Shown: positions 46,291 through 58,870 of the stretch, in pieces
Layout: each line of letters opens with the position of its first letter
Numbering within the stretch: position 1 is the first letter of the stretch
Assembly: GCF_002999335.1 (NCBI RefSeq)
Contig: NW_020312469.1
Coordinates: 176,181-240,180 of the forward strand
Length of the DNA: 64,000 nucleotides
Reading direction: 5' to 3'
Source: Cyclospora cayetanensis
Taxonomy: Eukaryota > Apicomplexa > Conoidasida > Eucoccidiorida > Eimeriidae
Notes under the pieces: generated by a model
Told to the model about the DNA's origin: nothing
What the model saw: the letters and a program-made list of their open reading frames with translations, nothing else
The model's database searches: none
Position numbers and translations under genes: made by a program

Positions 46291-48814
46291 AAGCTGCGGC
46301 ACAGTAAAGAGGTCTTTAGAAAAAAGGTTCACAAGTGGGAGCTCATCATGGGTCAATCATGCGCTTTCATTAGCTCACATAAATGCTTGAGAATTGCTAG
46401 TGTCACTTGGCATTGGATATGAAGAGGATCTGTTCTTTAAGGAGATGACGCAGATAAGTAGTCTTTCACCCATTAGCGCAGCTCCTGAGAACTAGGTTTG
46501 ATGACACATTGCAGGGTGCAGCAATTAGCGGGGTTACTACGCAGGTTGGACACATCCTAGTCGTCCGGTGCACCCTATTTAGATGATTCTCAGGTAAGCT
46601 CCAAGCCGTTTCGATGCATCATTTGCCCCAACAGCGTGAATCGAACAGTTAGGAGCAGTTTGCTGGCTTGTTTAAAATGGCAAAGTGCAGGAATCGAGCA
46701 GTAACTCTAGGCACACTCCAGTTTTGGCTCAGAGGAAGGACGGAAGGTGACTCATGTACATCAACGCTGAGCCCCAGAAAGAAGAAGACCAGCATGATGA
46801 AAAGCTGTTCACGGCTCATTGACGAACTACACGGCACTTTACACAAGTCACAGGCTTCTCGACAGACCCTGAAGACGCTCTGCTGCGAACTCCCATTCAC
46901 GCAGATGACAGACACAAAACAGTATTTTGCACGCGCACGAGCACAATTGAGTCTACCTGTATGTCGTTCATGCTTCCAAACACCCTATCTGTACTCCAGC
47001 ATCAAGTTAATCAAGACCTGTCAAAGTATCAAGTGGGATTGAATGTCTGTCTACATGAACGAAGTCTTAGGATTCAACGAAAACATGAAGGGGCACCTCA
47101 AGCACGTACGCCATCCGCTTCGGTCACTGCAGGACAAACAGTGAGAGGTGAGGTCAGTCAAACAATTAAGACTGATCATACTGTTTTTCTTCCTAAAAAA
47201 CACTTCGACGTGCAACAGTTTGGTAGAATGCCAAGGCTTCCACTTGGCTTCAATCAACTAAGGATGCGCCTCTAGATTTAAGGCACGTGATGAAGCAGTC
47301 GATAGGTGTTGTTTCGTCTTCAATACCACAGGCTGTTCCTGTAGAGCGCAACATGCATGCTCCGTACACGAGTAGCTGCAGAAAACACGCGAACTATTGG
47401 AAGTGTACATGGATTGATACAGGTAAACCCACTAGAAAATTGTTCACAATTCACCGCTTCGTACCCCTTAGATAGGCTAGTTGCCGAGCAGATCGCATGA
47501 GTCACTGCATTCGAGCGAGTCAGCTGGCTTGCAGTCGTTCATCGTATGTGCAATCGAGAAGTACTCACGAGCCTTTCTACCGAGTTGTCGTACTAGGCAC
47601 ATACGTACTTCACGCGCCGAGGTAGCTTTCATGTGTTACCATCTTTCAAAAATGACTTAACATGATTAAGCTTAATGACGGTGACTGTTCGGGGTATAGT
47701 TCAAGCCAAAATGCCCGAAGTCAGACTACCAGGAGCGTCATAATATTTCTCCTGTTGCATCATGCTGGGGCATCCCAATAGGCGCTGCGCGAAATGTCCC
47801 AGTCTTCCTTCCCCTCTAAAGTGAAGCCTTAGCTAGCACAAGCAACTTTACGAGTGATGAGCTTGCAGTATGCTCAAGATGCTTACAGGAAGCTTTCGTA
47901 GAGATGCACTTATTTCAGATGGATCAAGCACCAGTTGGATCATTACGTGCCACTCAGAATGGAGCGCGAGTGTGGAAAATGGGTTTTAGTATTATACGTG
48001 TATGCCTTTAGAATGTTTAGAATGATTATTGCTTTTATGGATGGTTGCCTCCAACAAGTTTGGAGTGACGCGTTGTTCACTTTGCCAGAAATTTGACGCA
48101 TGCAACGTCTGTTATAATGCTAGCACCAGCACTGGAAATTCCTGAGCTCGCCATGATGAGCAAGCCCAAATCTCGTGTATGAAAGGTGCTCATGGTTGCC
48201 GTAGCGTGTGAAGCAAACAATCGTGTAGACAGGCCTCCAGAGAGGTCGAGATGCATAAGTAGTCAGGATTTATCGGCATGCACAACGTGTGTTCCGCGTT
48301 TGAGCAGGCACACATTCATTTGCTCAGATAATTCACAGAATCCGTTGGGTGTAGTGACAGTACTTGAGGTCAACGTATGATGTGAGCGGTACCTGGTAGT
48401 TCGTACAGATATTTGCAGAATGTGGGCCTAGTTATTCATTCAGGCTCTGGTATCTAGGTAGGCTCCTGTTGCGTGTTATCTCTTAATTATAATTATAAAG
48501 AAGGCGATGATCCAATGGTTTTTGTTGGTGTTGGTGTAGTGCAGTTGTAGGGACACAAACAGCGCTTGCTACGTGTTAGCCCTTTCACATGTGTATGCAA
48601 TGACATGGCACATAACACCACCATGAGTCCTGCAGGCTTCTTGAACTGCACGCTAAGAACACCCGTCAAAGAAGACAGCTTTCAAGCTGAAATAATTAAT
48701 AGTAGATCAACCGACGTATGCAATTTACTCAGTACTATTATCTTATTTTACTGTCGCCAGAAAATGTTGAAACTTGGCTTCCACATCCGGTGTTACTAAT
48801 GATTCTACAAGTCA

Positions 48815-49110
48815 CTTGGTGCTACGCAATCGTTTGTCACTGCATGGGAGAAAAAAACTTGTGCCTCTAGCCTCGCCAGGTCCGCGTAGCTGGCTGTAGG
48901 CTTCACGAAGTCAATAATCATGTGGGTTACTTGATGATCTCGAAACTACAACAGAGCCCTAAAATTCTCAAGAGAGCACTCAGCCAGCGTGCTTGAATCA
49001 ATTCGCACTTTAGCTTACCGTGCCAACGTTCGCCGAACCTGCCCGAAATCTTTGACAGCATACAAATGCTTGGTTCTCAAATATTTTGAAGGGATAAATG
49101 CAGTAGGCAT
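48815..49110 (+). pseudogene. Reverse transcriptase remnant
   Basis: ATQSF (about 48823) fits the region before the catalytic motif. Around 48930 the bases tacttgatgatctc match a Tyr-Leu-Asp-Asp motif with one base lost. Downstream, EHSASVLESIRTL and YRANV, then Cys-Pro-Lys and FEGINAV, follow the conserved order of the RT palm-to-thumb segment of Ty3/gypsy elements. Several frame breaks are present. Confidence 0.55.
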
Positions 49111-49439
49111 TCCCTACTGCCTCATTTTTATATGCATCTAAACGCTTCAGTGCGTGTGAAAAAAACTCACTCTACCTAGACATTGCGCCAACTTAGTTAG
49201 GATGCACTAGTTCATGACATATAGCGTCGCATTCGTGTTCCTCTGCGCAAAGCTAAAGGCCTACTTCAGATCAGTGACAGAATGAGGTTTTGCAGAGCTC
49301 GTCGCCTTAGGCTTGTACTGGAGACCGCATGTTTCTACAAGTTGCTTCAGCTCTAGTCGCTGTCCGTACGTAGATCGTAAGCATGAGCCAAAGTGTATTA
49401 ATACACCCCTTTTAGTAGGTTGCCAACATGTTGTTGAGT

Positions 49440-49585
49440 GTGCTGGAGCGGAGATTGCTGCGGTTTGCCTTAGAAGGATGGGGGCTGCTCGCCAGTATTC
49501 TTTAGCTGGTGTTATGGAGGGGTGTGCATGCTAGTCTACGGGGTTGTTGGAGCGTTAGCTGATAGAGCACGGGGCTGATAAAAAG
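49440..49585 (+). pseudogene. RNase H C-terminal remnant
   Basis: The bases gcgttagctgatagagca (49549-49566) read ALADRA, close to the conserved Ala-Asp-x-Leu-Ser-Arg ending of retroelement RNase H. About 100 bases upstream, Arg-Trp-like and Tyr-Ser-Leu segments occur in the expected order. Support comes mainly from its position between RT and integrase remnants. Confidence 0.4.
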
Positions 49586-50189
49586 CTTATTGCTATAATA
49601 GTTGTATGCCAGTATGTCGCCTGTGAGTATTATGGGCGTGGCGTCATGCAAACACGGGAAATCCGCTACGAGCAGTTGCAGAAGCTTTCCAAGGACTTTC
49701 TTGACTTTGGAAAAGCTCACAAAAAAGGCCTTTTTTGTAGGAATGCTTCTGGGAGGTCTATGGCCTGTTCACGACATGGGAGTCGATCGATTATGCTAAA
49801 GGGGGATGGCATGCAGCAGTTCCCTAGTCTGAATGTTACTGAGGAAGCAGGAGGACGACACGACGTGAGCAACCATCTTGCATCCCACTTGTTCCACCTG
49901 TTGCACTTTGTATCCCAGTTCATTTGAATATTGTGCCTGCATACGGCATTTGGGTTATTCTTTGTGTAAACAGAACGCATTATTGGGTTTACAACGAAGC
50001 TCAGATTTTAATCTTTTTGAATGGTATTCAAAAGCAGAATGATTTAAGACGGGGACTGCTAATCAGCCTAAACTGCAGGTTTTGTCTTTGGAGGGGAATG
50101 GAATAGCGGCCGAATGAAGTGGGGGAGCCAATAGGCTATGCGCGGAGTGTGATAATGGAGTTTTTAGTCAATGTGTTTTTGTACGAGTA

Positions 50190-50450
50190 ATATTTTTGCG
50201 TACGAAAGGCCATTCCTTTTTTCGCAGTTTTGGAGTATTCTTCAGGAATTTGCAACTCCTTGGCTACACCATGGTCAATCCACCAAGAGTTATACATCGG
50301 GTTACCAAATCGTTTTCTGGCATTGTAAAAATCCGCACGTATGTCAACATAAGCCACATTGTCTATCAGAACACATTTCGGCCGCTGGTTGAAAGCGTTT
50401 TGTGAACATTGCACCCTAGGAAGTCGCCACCAGGATTCAAAATCATGCAG
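50190..50450 (+). pseudogene. Integrase core remnant
   Basis: QFWSILQEFATPWLHHG followed by Ser-x-Lys-x-Tyr-Thr-Ser-Gly aligns with the integrase core around its second catalytic Asp and the Gly-x-x-Leu-x-x-Ser-x-x-x-x-Pro-Gln-Thr-Asp-Gly region. Further on, RTYVN then FRPLVESVL and a Ser-Pro-Pro-Gly-Phe match the Leu-Arg-x-Tyr-Val and Leu-Pro-x-x-Glu-Phe segments that follow. Frames shift at least once and key residues are changed. Confidence 0.65.
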
Positions 50451-51500
50451 TGCCTAGATATGTAAAGTTGTGCCTTTATGGTTCTAGCCGAACAATTACA
50501 AAATAGTTGGAAGAACAACGGTGGCTGTTTCAGCGTCATCAACACTGGTGGATCCAGACAATGTATCCAGACAACGCATCAAATCTCAAGTTATTGCTGG
50601 AAGAATGCGGACGTGAAGACGCGACAAATATTTCGTTTAATTTAGAATAGAATGCACTACTGTAGGCCCACGCCTCCATACACGGGCGTTACATGGGTCG
50701 CTGACCTGCATTTTCCAGCTGGTAGCCTCTACAGGCATTGATATCATGTAGGCTTTCAGCATCAAAGTTTAAATACGGACATAAAAGTTGCACTGCAAGG
50801 AAAGAGGTAATTGGTTGTCTTGGATATCCGCCACCAAGCAAAAATTACAACTGGATGTTGACCTTGTCAAAAGGCTGTCCATCTTGTGGGTTTCTTATTT
50901 GCTTGTGTTCAACCATTGCTGTCTTCAACGTTAGCTGATAAACGATACAACTAGGAGTTCTTTCTGACTGCTTTGGCATCACCTGAACACGCTTCCTAAT
51001 AAGGATGGTCACCCTCATGAAAGACCACGGTACACCTATTCTCCCTTCCCAACTTGGTCGCTGAATGAGCCATTCCAATGCCGAACTACCCCATCTCAAT
51101 TATGTGTATTGAAGAACAGGGCTCTCTGGTGGTGTCGAGCGCTTGACGCTCCTCTGCATTCTTGGTGGACTTTGTCGCATGCAACTTTCTGTTGCTTGTG
51201 TTCCTTTGAGCAGGGGGTAGGGACTGCTGTGCTACTTTTGTTTTTGCACACGTCATACTTCGGTTACGGCGGAGAGCGGTGGACTCTTGTACGTAAGGCA
51301 TGATGCATGCTACCCCTAGCATTTTATGTCTAAGGTCACACTTTATCCACAGGGCGGAAAATTAGCAGGTAATGGAGCACGGCGGCGTAATACGGCGCTC
51401 AGGATGACATTGGTCTGAGTAGCTAAGGTGTTATTTGTTCCATTGTGTATTTGGAACCAGGGTGTTTGCATGTTCCAAGAACTGATGGCTGAATTCTGTG

Positions 51501-52588
51501 GAGCTGGCGAAACGTTTTGCGGTAGTAGGTGCAGGTGCTGCACCTACTTGAGAGAAGGCACCCAACAATATGATGGGTATGAATGGGTTGCCAGTTTGTT
51601 GAGCTTTTATGTGTACAGGAACAAGTTGGATTACTGCGTCACTTGCTGGCGAATCTGGATGGAGCTCTTTACTTCCCTGGTACTATGAGTATGCCAGAGG
51701 GTCTCTGGTTTAGGTCTGTATAAAGGGTCTAAACGCCCCCAATATACCCTGGGACACTCGCTGGAGCATCAACAAATGTTTACCGTTCCTATAAGCATTT
51801 CTTGTAAAATAGGATCCAGAGTTCTCTGAATAGAAGGCTGCTTTGTTGCAATCTCTTCGCGCCTCTCCTTGGTCATTTCTCTTTTTACGTATGACTCAGT
51901 GCAGAGAGGCCCACTACGTGCTGCACATCAGTGTGCAAATAATGACGGCTTCCAGACCATATAGCAGTATCCTCAGATTACGAATTTTCCCTCCGTACTC
52001 TAGAGCCTTGAAAAAGCCCCCAAAATGTCAAATCGCTAATAGGCAGAAGAAACCACGGAACATCATTGGAACATATAAGCTAAGGGTCGCCACTAAAATA
52101 GATTACGGTACGCGCTACACTGTGCGAGGGCAAAGATGAAGCATACGGCACCCCGCATGTGCAATACAACCTCATACCGCATGAGGACTCCCTCAAGAAT
52201 GCAGCTCTTGAAAGTATGCGCTTTTAGAAAATGTAAATAACCCTGTAATCTCTGGAGAATTTACTATCGCATCACGCCCCTGCACGGGGATCAAACCTGA
52301 GGAGAGAGAAAACGGATGTAGACACCCGGGGTGCCCGCTGTGAACCAAATAACTCACACGGAGTGCATCACTCTGAAGTTAAGAACCTCTATAATTTTTG
52401 TGGAAAAATAGGAAAAGTCAAATTGTGGACACTTGCCAGCCCTCATCAGCCCGTATTCGCTGGTGCACCTAGTTCGCAGACACAACTCTCACCACGTGCT
52501 GATCATGGAAAAGGAGCCGCGTTCACAGTATACAATTGCGTAATCCGTTTTTACCCATTTATGGAGACGTTTTCGATTTTGAGTGAAA
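51501..52588. other. Intergenic region after the retroelement
   Basis: No supported gene. The + strand ORF 51843-52139 has no recognisable feature. Probably the 3' end of the dead element plus upstream sequence of the small membrane-protein gene at 52589. Confidence 0.4.
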
Positions 52589-53002
52589 ATGAAGCAGGGT
52601 TCAAAGCTAGTGCCGTGCCCCCACAGGGCTTCGATGATTTCCCTGTGCGTGGTTTCGCTTGTTTTTGCCGCGTTGGTGAGTGCGGCTGTTGAAGAACACA
52701 ATGGCATTTTCCCGGATAAATATGTGGGTGTCAGCTATGGCAAGGCTGATAGTGCAGATCCGATAAGTAATCAAGCAGTTGCAAGCACCCACCTACAATC
52801 TTCTCAGAAGGATAAAGATTTCTTCGGGGGGAAGAAAAAACTCGCCCTCGCGTTGCCAGCAGCTCTTGGAATTTGTCTGGCTACCTTGCTGCTCCTGGGG
52901 TGGTCTCAAGGCATAGGAATCGGTGGCTTCGGCAAGGCTGTACATGAAGATGACATTTCTGAAGAAGTGGGTACCAGTGGTCGATATGGTCTGCTGGTAT
53001 AA
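52589..53002 (+). CDS. Small secreted single-pass membrane protein
   Basis: A single exon of 137 residues. The start is the ATG at 52589 (A at -3), since the longer frame begins with GTG. A signal peptide (SMISLCVVSLVFAALVSA, about residues 15-32) is followed by about 50 mostly polar, charged residues. Then come a Lys-rich patch and a membrane helix (LALALPAALGICLATLLLLGW, residues 85-105, quoted here only to mark its span), and a Gly-rich, then acidic tail (HEDDISEEV). This layout resembles small apicomplexan vacuole or dense-granule membrane proteins such as the ETRAMP type of Plasmodium, but no sequence family is recognised. It stands alone between a dead retroelement and repeat DNA, a common setting for fast-evolving parasite surface or secreted genes. 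An intron-bearing longer form cannot be excluded. Confidence 0.6.
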   Translation: MKQGSKLVPCPHRASMISLCVVSLVFAALVSAAVEEHNGIFPDKYVGVSYGKADSADPISNQAVASTHLQSSQKDKDFFGGKKKLALALPAALGICLATLLLLGWSQGIGIGGFGKAVHEDDISEEVGTSGRYGLLV

Positions 53003-54654
53003 TGGTAGCAATCTCGCAGAAAGCAGACAGGCAGCATCACTGGTGAACGCCAAAAGTCTTTTGGAATTCAACTAAGGCACGACGTTCCGATAGGCACAAT
53101 TAGGTATCGACTGCAATCCATTCGTACATGAGCAGACGGACACCACGGAAGAAGCGAATCTCGCCATGTGCTGGGGGTAAGTTTGTGATCCAAGTGTGAC
53201 AGAGTCAAGGGATAAGCAGCTGTGTAATTGTTTCACCGTCTGCAACACGACGTTGCAAAGCACAATGGATCTGCAAAAAAAGGCAAGTCCTATGCATGCT
53301 AACCATCCATAGAATTGGCAAGCCTTGTTCAAATTGTATTGCGTCCACGGTGCTCATTCATCTGACTCTCTGCCTTTTTAGGGGCACCTGGAAGGCCAGC
53401 TTATTGCTTCGAATTGGGGGCCTTGTACAGGGGTACACCAGATAATGACAAGCATTATGTTAACTGTGTCGCGATCACCCTGAATTTGCATTAACGGCAG
53501 GTCTGCCATGCGTGTGGGTCCAATTGTTTTACTGTGTCGGGGAATGGACTAAGGGTTGCTAAAGTGGTTTTCTGGCTGCATCTAGCGCGTGGATGCGGCA
53601 CTGGCAGTACTGGTGTGCGTACAGATTCGGACGGCTTGTGGTGAAGGACAAGCCCTAAACGTTTTTGCTGCAATTCCTCCAACAATGGTGTAATGCACCG
53701 AATTGGCTAGCAGAGGACTGTTGTGCTTTCAAAGACAGAAAATGATAGGAGCAAGCAACACGCGGAACTGAGTAGTTCGGCGGAATCTGCGCTTTGCCGC
53801 AACTGATCACAGGCCCGACGTTCATACACATTATCTGGCCTACGATGTCATGCGCTGTCTTGGAAAGCAAAAATGCGTGGGCACCTTGCTTGGCAGACTC
53901 CTTGGCTGTTGATGTTCTTGGTACGGTGTTTGTTGAGTAAACGTGAGTGAGTACTGGAAAGTTCGTAGGGCATTGTGTCGCATGGGGGCGACAGACGGTC
54001 CATTGCACTATAGCACGCATTCGGCCTGAAAACACGTTGTTAACCTGCATGGCTATATAAGTATTGAGAAGCTACGTGTGCCGTTGGTCGTCCAGCTGCT
54101 TGTTGGAATTGTTATCACACCCGGTTGAGTTCTGAGATGAAGACATGCGGTAGTCGCTGATGCGGTTTCCTTCAGCGCAACGCGGTGTAGTATGTGTTTG
54201 CTGCAGCTAAGATTCAGTGCGGTTGATGGAGGACGCTGGAGTCTATCCAGCGGTGGCCGTTAAGCGTTCAGAGCGCACACATACCACAACAGACGTGCAT
54301 GTAAATTACCATCCATAGTGCCAGCGTTTGAAGGTGCAGAGGCGGTGGGGGTGACGGCTGCAGCTGGAAGCAGCGCTGGATAGGTTGTACAGCCTTTTGT
54401 GCATGGAAACCGTTGTTTGAACGGTCAGGGAATATCCCAGACCAAGCAGTATGTGTATTGCCGGGTGGACATGTGCTTGAGTCCACATCTGTCGGCACTG
54501 GGCGTTCGCGGGCTGTTTGACTGGATTGTCCTTTATGCATGTGCATGTCTTGAGTACACGGCAGTGATGCTGTGGTGCGGGGATTAGCTTGGGCATTGGC
54601 CGGTGCTTGGTTCAGCATGTGGTCCTCACGCATTGAGTCAGTAATTCAATATGT
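53003..54654. other. Gene-free sequence
   Basis: Only short ORFs with no recognisable features on both strands. Texture shifts toward G/T-rich on the + strand from about 53.5 kb. No clear repeat partner was found for this part within the window. Confidence 0.45.
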
Positions 54655-55935
54655 AGTATTGTGTATTGGCTGCTAGGGTTGGATGCGAGGCATGTTTGAG
54701 AGCGTGTTAGTGTAGGGGACTCAACGACAAAGCTACATATTGGAAGAAAGGTGATGAGGTGTGCAGTGGTAGTGGCAGTGTAGGGTGAAGGGCTGGGATC
54801 TCTGCTAGTAGGTCGGAGCTCGTGTGCTTGCAACAAAAGCGAGTGAGCGTTTAGAAGGCATGGTGCTGAGCTGCGTTTGCCTTTTTGAGTTGCCGAAGGC
54901 AGTGCTGTGCTTCGAAGGTGGAGCGCCATTGGGGTTGGCGGGTGCACTTCGGCAGAGAGCTGGCTATGTTGTATTGGGTAATTTTATGAAACCAGTTGTG
55001 TGCGTGGGGGGTTTTAGGGTTTGGCGTCTTGGTTTTCAGTACTGCATGTGGCGTGTCATCTGGGTATGTGATGGAGCATACAGCTGTGGGGAGTCTATGT
55101 TCGCAGTGTACGAGACAGCCTGCTTGTTGGTGCTTGAGTATTGTCTAAGGAGATTACGGTCGGGCCTTTTTGTGGGAAGGTGCCTGTGCTGTGGGTGAGA
55201 TGAAGCGCTCATTTTAGTAGTACAGTGCGTATGAGTGTTCGGGGCTTGCTATGATTGGATGCAGGGAACGTTTGTATAGTGTTCTGTGTAGAGGAGTGCA
55301 TGGAGAAGTGGCGTCTTCGAAGAATGTGGATGATGTGTGGAATGGTAGTGCAACCTTAGCATGAAGGTTTGATATCGGTGTTAAATGTGTGGACCCGTGT
55401 GCATCCAGAAGATGTCAGTGAGAGTTTGTGGCGCATGTTGTTTTGTGCGCTTGTGTTTCTAAGTTTTCAAAAGCGGTGCCTTTCAGCGAAGGTGGAGCGG
55501 CATTGGGGTTGGCGAATGCAGTTGGAGGCGGGAATGGCTAGCTCGTTTTGGGTTGTTCTGTGAACATGTCTGCATGCTTGTTGGGTGTTGGCATGTGGTA
55601 TGTTGTTTGTTATGCAGAAAGTGTCCTTTCCTTTTGGCAAATGTTTGCGCGCGCTGCCGCCGATGCGAGTATTGTCTCCATCGTGTGTGCGCATGTTTCT
55701 TGATGTTTGGTCGCGGTTTGAGTAGATTGTGGTCAAGCCTGGCTGTGGGTGATGTTTGAGCATTGGCAGGCACGGGATGCTTATCTAGTATTAGAGTGCG
55801 TGCGCGTGCTTGCCTCGTGCAAAGATTGGATACAGGGCACGCCTGCGTGGGCGCTTGCGTACGCCAGTGAATGGCGAATTTGCATGTTGGTAGAAGGGGA
55901 ATGAGGTGTGGAATGGTAGTGTAAATTCCATAGAG
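54655..55935. repeat. Diverged tandem repeat, unit about 560 bp
   Basis: Three successive copies start near 54655, 55220 and 55785; the third is partial. Shared landmarks are a ggttggatgc / gattggatgc / gattggatac stretch, then tgaggtgtgcagtggtag / tgatgtgtggaatggtag / tgaggtgtggaatggtag. In the first two copies gaaggtggagcgccattgg / gaaggtggagcggcattgg also recurs. Spacing is 560-570 bp. Identity between landmarks is low, so the array is old. Confidence 0.7.
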
Positions 55936-56149
55936 AAAGCAGGGGTATATTGCCTGTGTCCTGAATTGAGGAGCAGGTGTTTGGAATCGTTATTCGCCGA
56001 GGAGCGCTAGATAATTAGGAGGCACCTTACTTGAGATAAAGTTTGTGGTAAACGTTAGGGTTTATCAGTTTTTACGTTCTTGTCTGTGGCATTACGCAGA
56101 GGCATCATTGCTGAGCATGAGAGAATGGCAGGCACTTATTTGTCGGTGG

Positions 56150-58870
56150 ATTGAGTAAGCCAGTAATTATGAAAAGGATTGCTTGATGTGCTGCCTCGTT
56201 GAATGTTCGGCTCTAGTTGTAGAGTGCGAAAATGTTTAGGCTGCAGTGAATTTAAGACTATTAAGAGTGCGATGCATCTGCGGCAGCAGTCAGAGGGTCT
56301 GGCAGGCTCATTCAAGCTGCCATTGGTGCTTTGGCGTAGGCAAAGACGACGGCCATCAGGAGGTTGGTTTGAAAGGGGCTGTGTTAAGTGAATCATAGTG
56401 TGTATCTGCGAATGCGTTGAATGAAAGTCATAGCATGCATTGCTTCTAGAGTAGTTGTTCTTGTTCCGTCGCAATATACATGTTCAAGAATAGCGATTTG
56501 ATGGACAATTGTTATCCCTAGTTAACTTGCACTTCATGTACGCAGGTCCGCAGCTCAGCTGCCATACACTGATTAGTGAGGGCTTTGCTGCAGAATACCC
56601 ACAAAAAGAGCGCGTTTGAAGCGCCTGCAAGAAGTGAAGGCCTTTGGCTAGTATGTCGCGCATGCTGTTTCCTAGTGGTTGCCAGGAGGTTTGTCGCGAG
56701 CTCACGCGATACCCGCTTTCACGGAAGACATTAGGATGTTTTTGTCGAATACATTTGTAAATTTCTGGCTCTGACTAAATGCCCGGTTTTGCAAGGGTCT
56801 TCCAGTGCTCTTGCGAGAGCTGGTAGTTCACCGCAGAAGCAGGTACCATGGGCAATTGTTCTGAGGGAGGAAAGGCATGCAGAGGCATGCGGATTTGCTC
56901 CTGCAAGGGCGTTAGGAAGCGTGTGAAGTGGTTCGGCCTAGCTGTCTTTCGAATCCAAAGAGTGAGGGATGGCCTGGGCAAAGGCTCCGGTTGCCGCCAT
57001 TTGTGTATGGAACGAACGTATGGATCTTGAGGCAATGTTCATTATTTGGAATTCAGTCGCGGGGTCTAGAAGCGCGGGAGTGGCGGAGCTACGGTGACAG
57101 ATGCTGATCGCATGGCAACTCCTCCAACATAGTTAATCATTAGGTTCTACATATCCATTTGCCAATCATTTGCACGGAAAGCAATACCATGGACTAGTAA
57201 AACACTTTGGTGTCGCCTGAAAGTTGTTATGAGATCGGGGTGTGCACTGACCGAATGACGTCCACTGCGCATTAAATAGATTGATTGTATTCTCAGGTGG
57301 CGCTTTCGCCGACGGTAGGCACTTCATCCCGCCCGCTGACTTCCTGAAGCATAAACGTATTTCGACGTGTAGTGGGCGTATGTAGTATTTGAACTTTCTG
57401 CCAAGGACTATTCCAGAGTGCCTGCCCCTGTACCGGGTGTAAAAGTGGCTGGCACTCAGGCAGGCGCTGCAAGTTGCGGCTAACATGGGGACAAGGCAAT
57501 GCGTTAAGCATGAATGGGTGGTTAGCTTCGTGGAAATTGGCAGCGCGCAGCTTCCGTTTCTCAACAGGCACCAGCTTCTTTTGGGTTAGTTTGTGACATG
57601 GAATCGTGGTTGTGTGCTGGCTAGAGGATAGCAGTTTGCTGTGCAACTATAACGAATAATTGGGCAATTGCCTTTCTTCGTTCGCTCGCATTCCTTGGAT
57701 ACAATTTTAAGTTGACCTCCCTGACACCTGTGAAAGTCAGATCGCATGCAGAGCATGTAAAGGTAGTCTTGAAGTGCTCGCAGGAAACAAGGACCTTTTG
57801 GCTCGACCGTTGTTCTCGGGGTGTCTGGTGGTATTTAGTTGAAAATGCCTCTATAAGGAGCTAAGACCGTACCCCGTCTGTTGAGGACGTTAGCAATTGG
57901 ATGTGGAGTATTTTTTTGATTATCTGCTGCCGCTTGACCTATGCTTTTGCACTGAATATTTTTTGTGGGCAAGCTGAACCTGCATGAGACACGCAGCCAC
58001 CACCGGCATCTGTGCACAAGCAGCAAACGTGCACAGACTCATGAAGACGCGTTAGTACAGGGTGGTTAGCAACGGCATGGTTTGCTTCGGACTAGAAGGC
58101 AAGTCGGGTCCACAGAGCGAGGGACGTTACTTGGAATGGCGCCGGTAGTGGCAAGTGGGGCGTGGGGGTCAAATGTGTGCAAAACTAATCATTTGTCGTG
58201 CCCAGAGAGTTCGTTGCCATCGCCACACACCTGGAGGTGCTGTGGGTATCCCGCCAAATGTTGACTTCATGGCAGTGCCTACATAAAGTAAATCGTAAGG
58301 AAGTAGCATTGTAGAATGCAAACGCAACCCACATGTAAAACGATAGCCATGTACTTTAGCCCTGTGGTCAGCAGAGCATCAGCACTCTGGAGTGGCTGTA
58401 GTTCTTTCACGTTTCGCCGTTGTATTTAGTACGACCTATGTACTTATGTCGCGGTCTAGCAATGGGCGGCTTCGTTGGCGTGGTCCAGCAAGTAGGTTAT
58501 GCAAGGGATATGCGGTTTGGGTGTGGATAAGCAGCAGCAGACAATGTGTACTTGGTGTTTTGTGGGACCACTGGTGCCTTGAATTTGTGTTTTCGAGTGT
58601 TGGTTTAGACACGCAGCCGTCAGTGCATTCTGCTTGATTCCAGTAGAACGTTGCGTTCCTTGGCACGTCTAGCCTGTGCAGTAGAAGCACAAAACGAGAG
58701 GTCTTTTCCTGTTTGTAGATCCTCTGGAAGCCGGTGAATGTGTGGTTCATGTGCAGAAATCTGCATGTTGTCGTTGTGCTAAATAGCATGTCCTCACCTC
58801 CATAACATCTAAACCAGTCTTTAAATCGGAAATGTGAGTATGGGGCCAAGCGGACTAGCGGTTTTGTTAG
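56150..58870. repeat. Long diverged repeat, left copy (partner 62000-63790)
   Basis: Blocks reappear about 5-5.9 kb further right in the same order and orientation. Examples: 56205 (gttcggctctagttg) with 62059; 57565 (tttgggttagtttgtgacatg) with 62708; 57594-57606 (gacatggaatcgt) with 62722-62734; 57965 (gtgggcaagctg) with 63101; 58395 (ctggagtggctgtag, near 58387) with about 63371; 58517 (tgcggtttgggtgtgg) with 63497. Overall identity looks about 60-70 percent. No coding capacity is evident in either copy. Confidence 0.7.

Larger units (their letters stand above)
44650..51500 (+). mobile_element. Decayed Ty3/gypsy-type LTR retrotransposon
   Basis: No intact ORF, but four retroelement landmarks appear in the right order and on the same strand: Gag with zinc knuckle (about 45.6-46.3 kb), reverse transcriptase (about 48.8-49.1), RNase H end (about 49.45-49.58) and integrase (about 50.19-50.45). 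The order RT, RNase H, integrase is that of Ty3/gypsy rather than Ty1/copia elements. Reading frames are broken by many stops and small indels, so it is long dead. Ends are approximate, as matching terminal repeats were not found by eye. The sequence near 44720-44950 recurs at 11.2 kb and may belong to its 5' part. Confidence 0.7.

Noticed and set aside
49540..49600. tRNA-like string (gttagct...tagagcacggggctgataa)
   Set aside because: The D-loop is too short, the anticodon stem does not pair, and no T-arm follows. The same bases read ALADRA in the frame expected for the end of retroelement RNase H.
55005..55030. Telomere repeat (TTTTAGGGTTTGG)
   Set aside because: Only a single degenerate copy, with no tandem TTTAGGG array here or elsewhere in the window.
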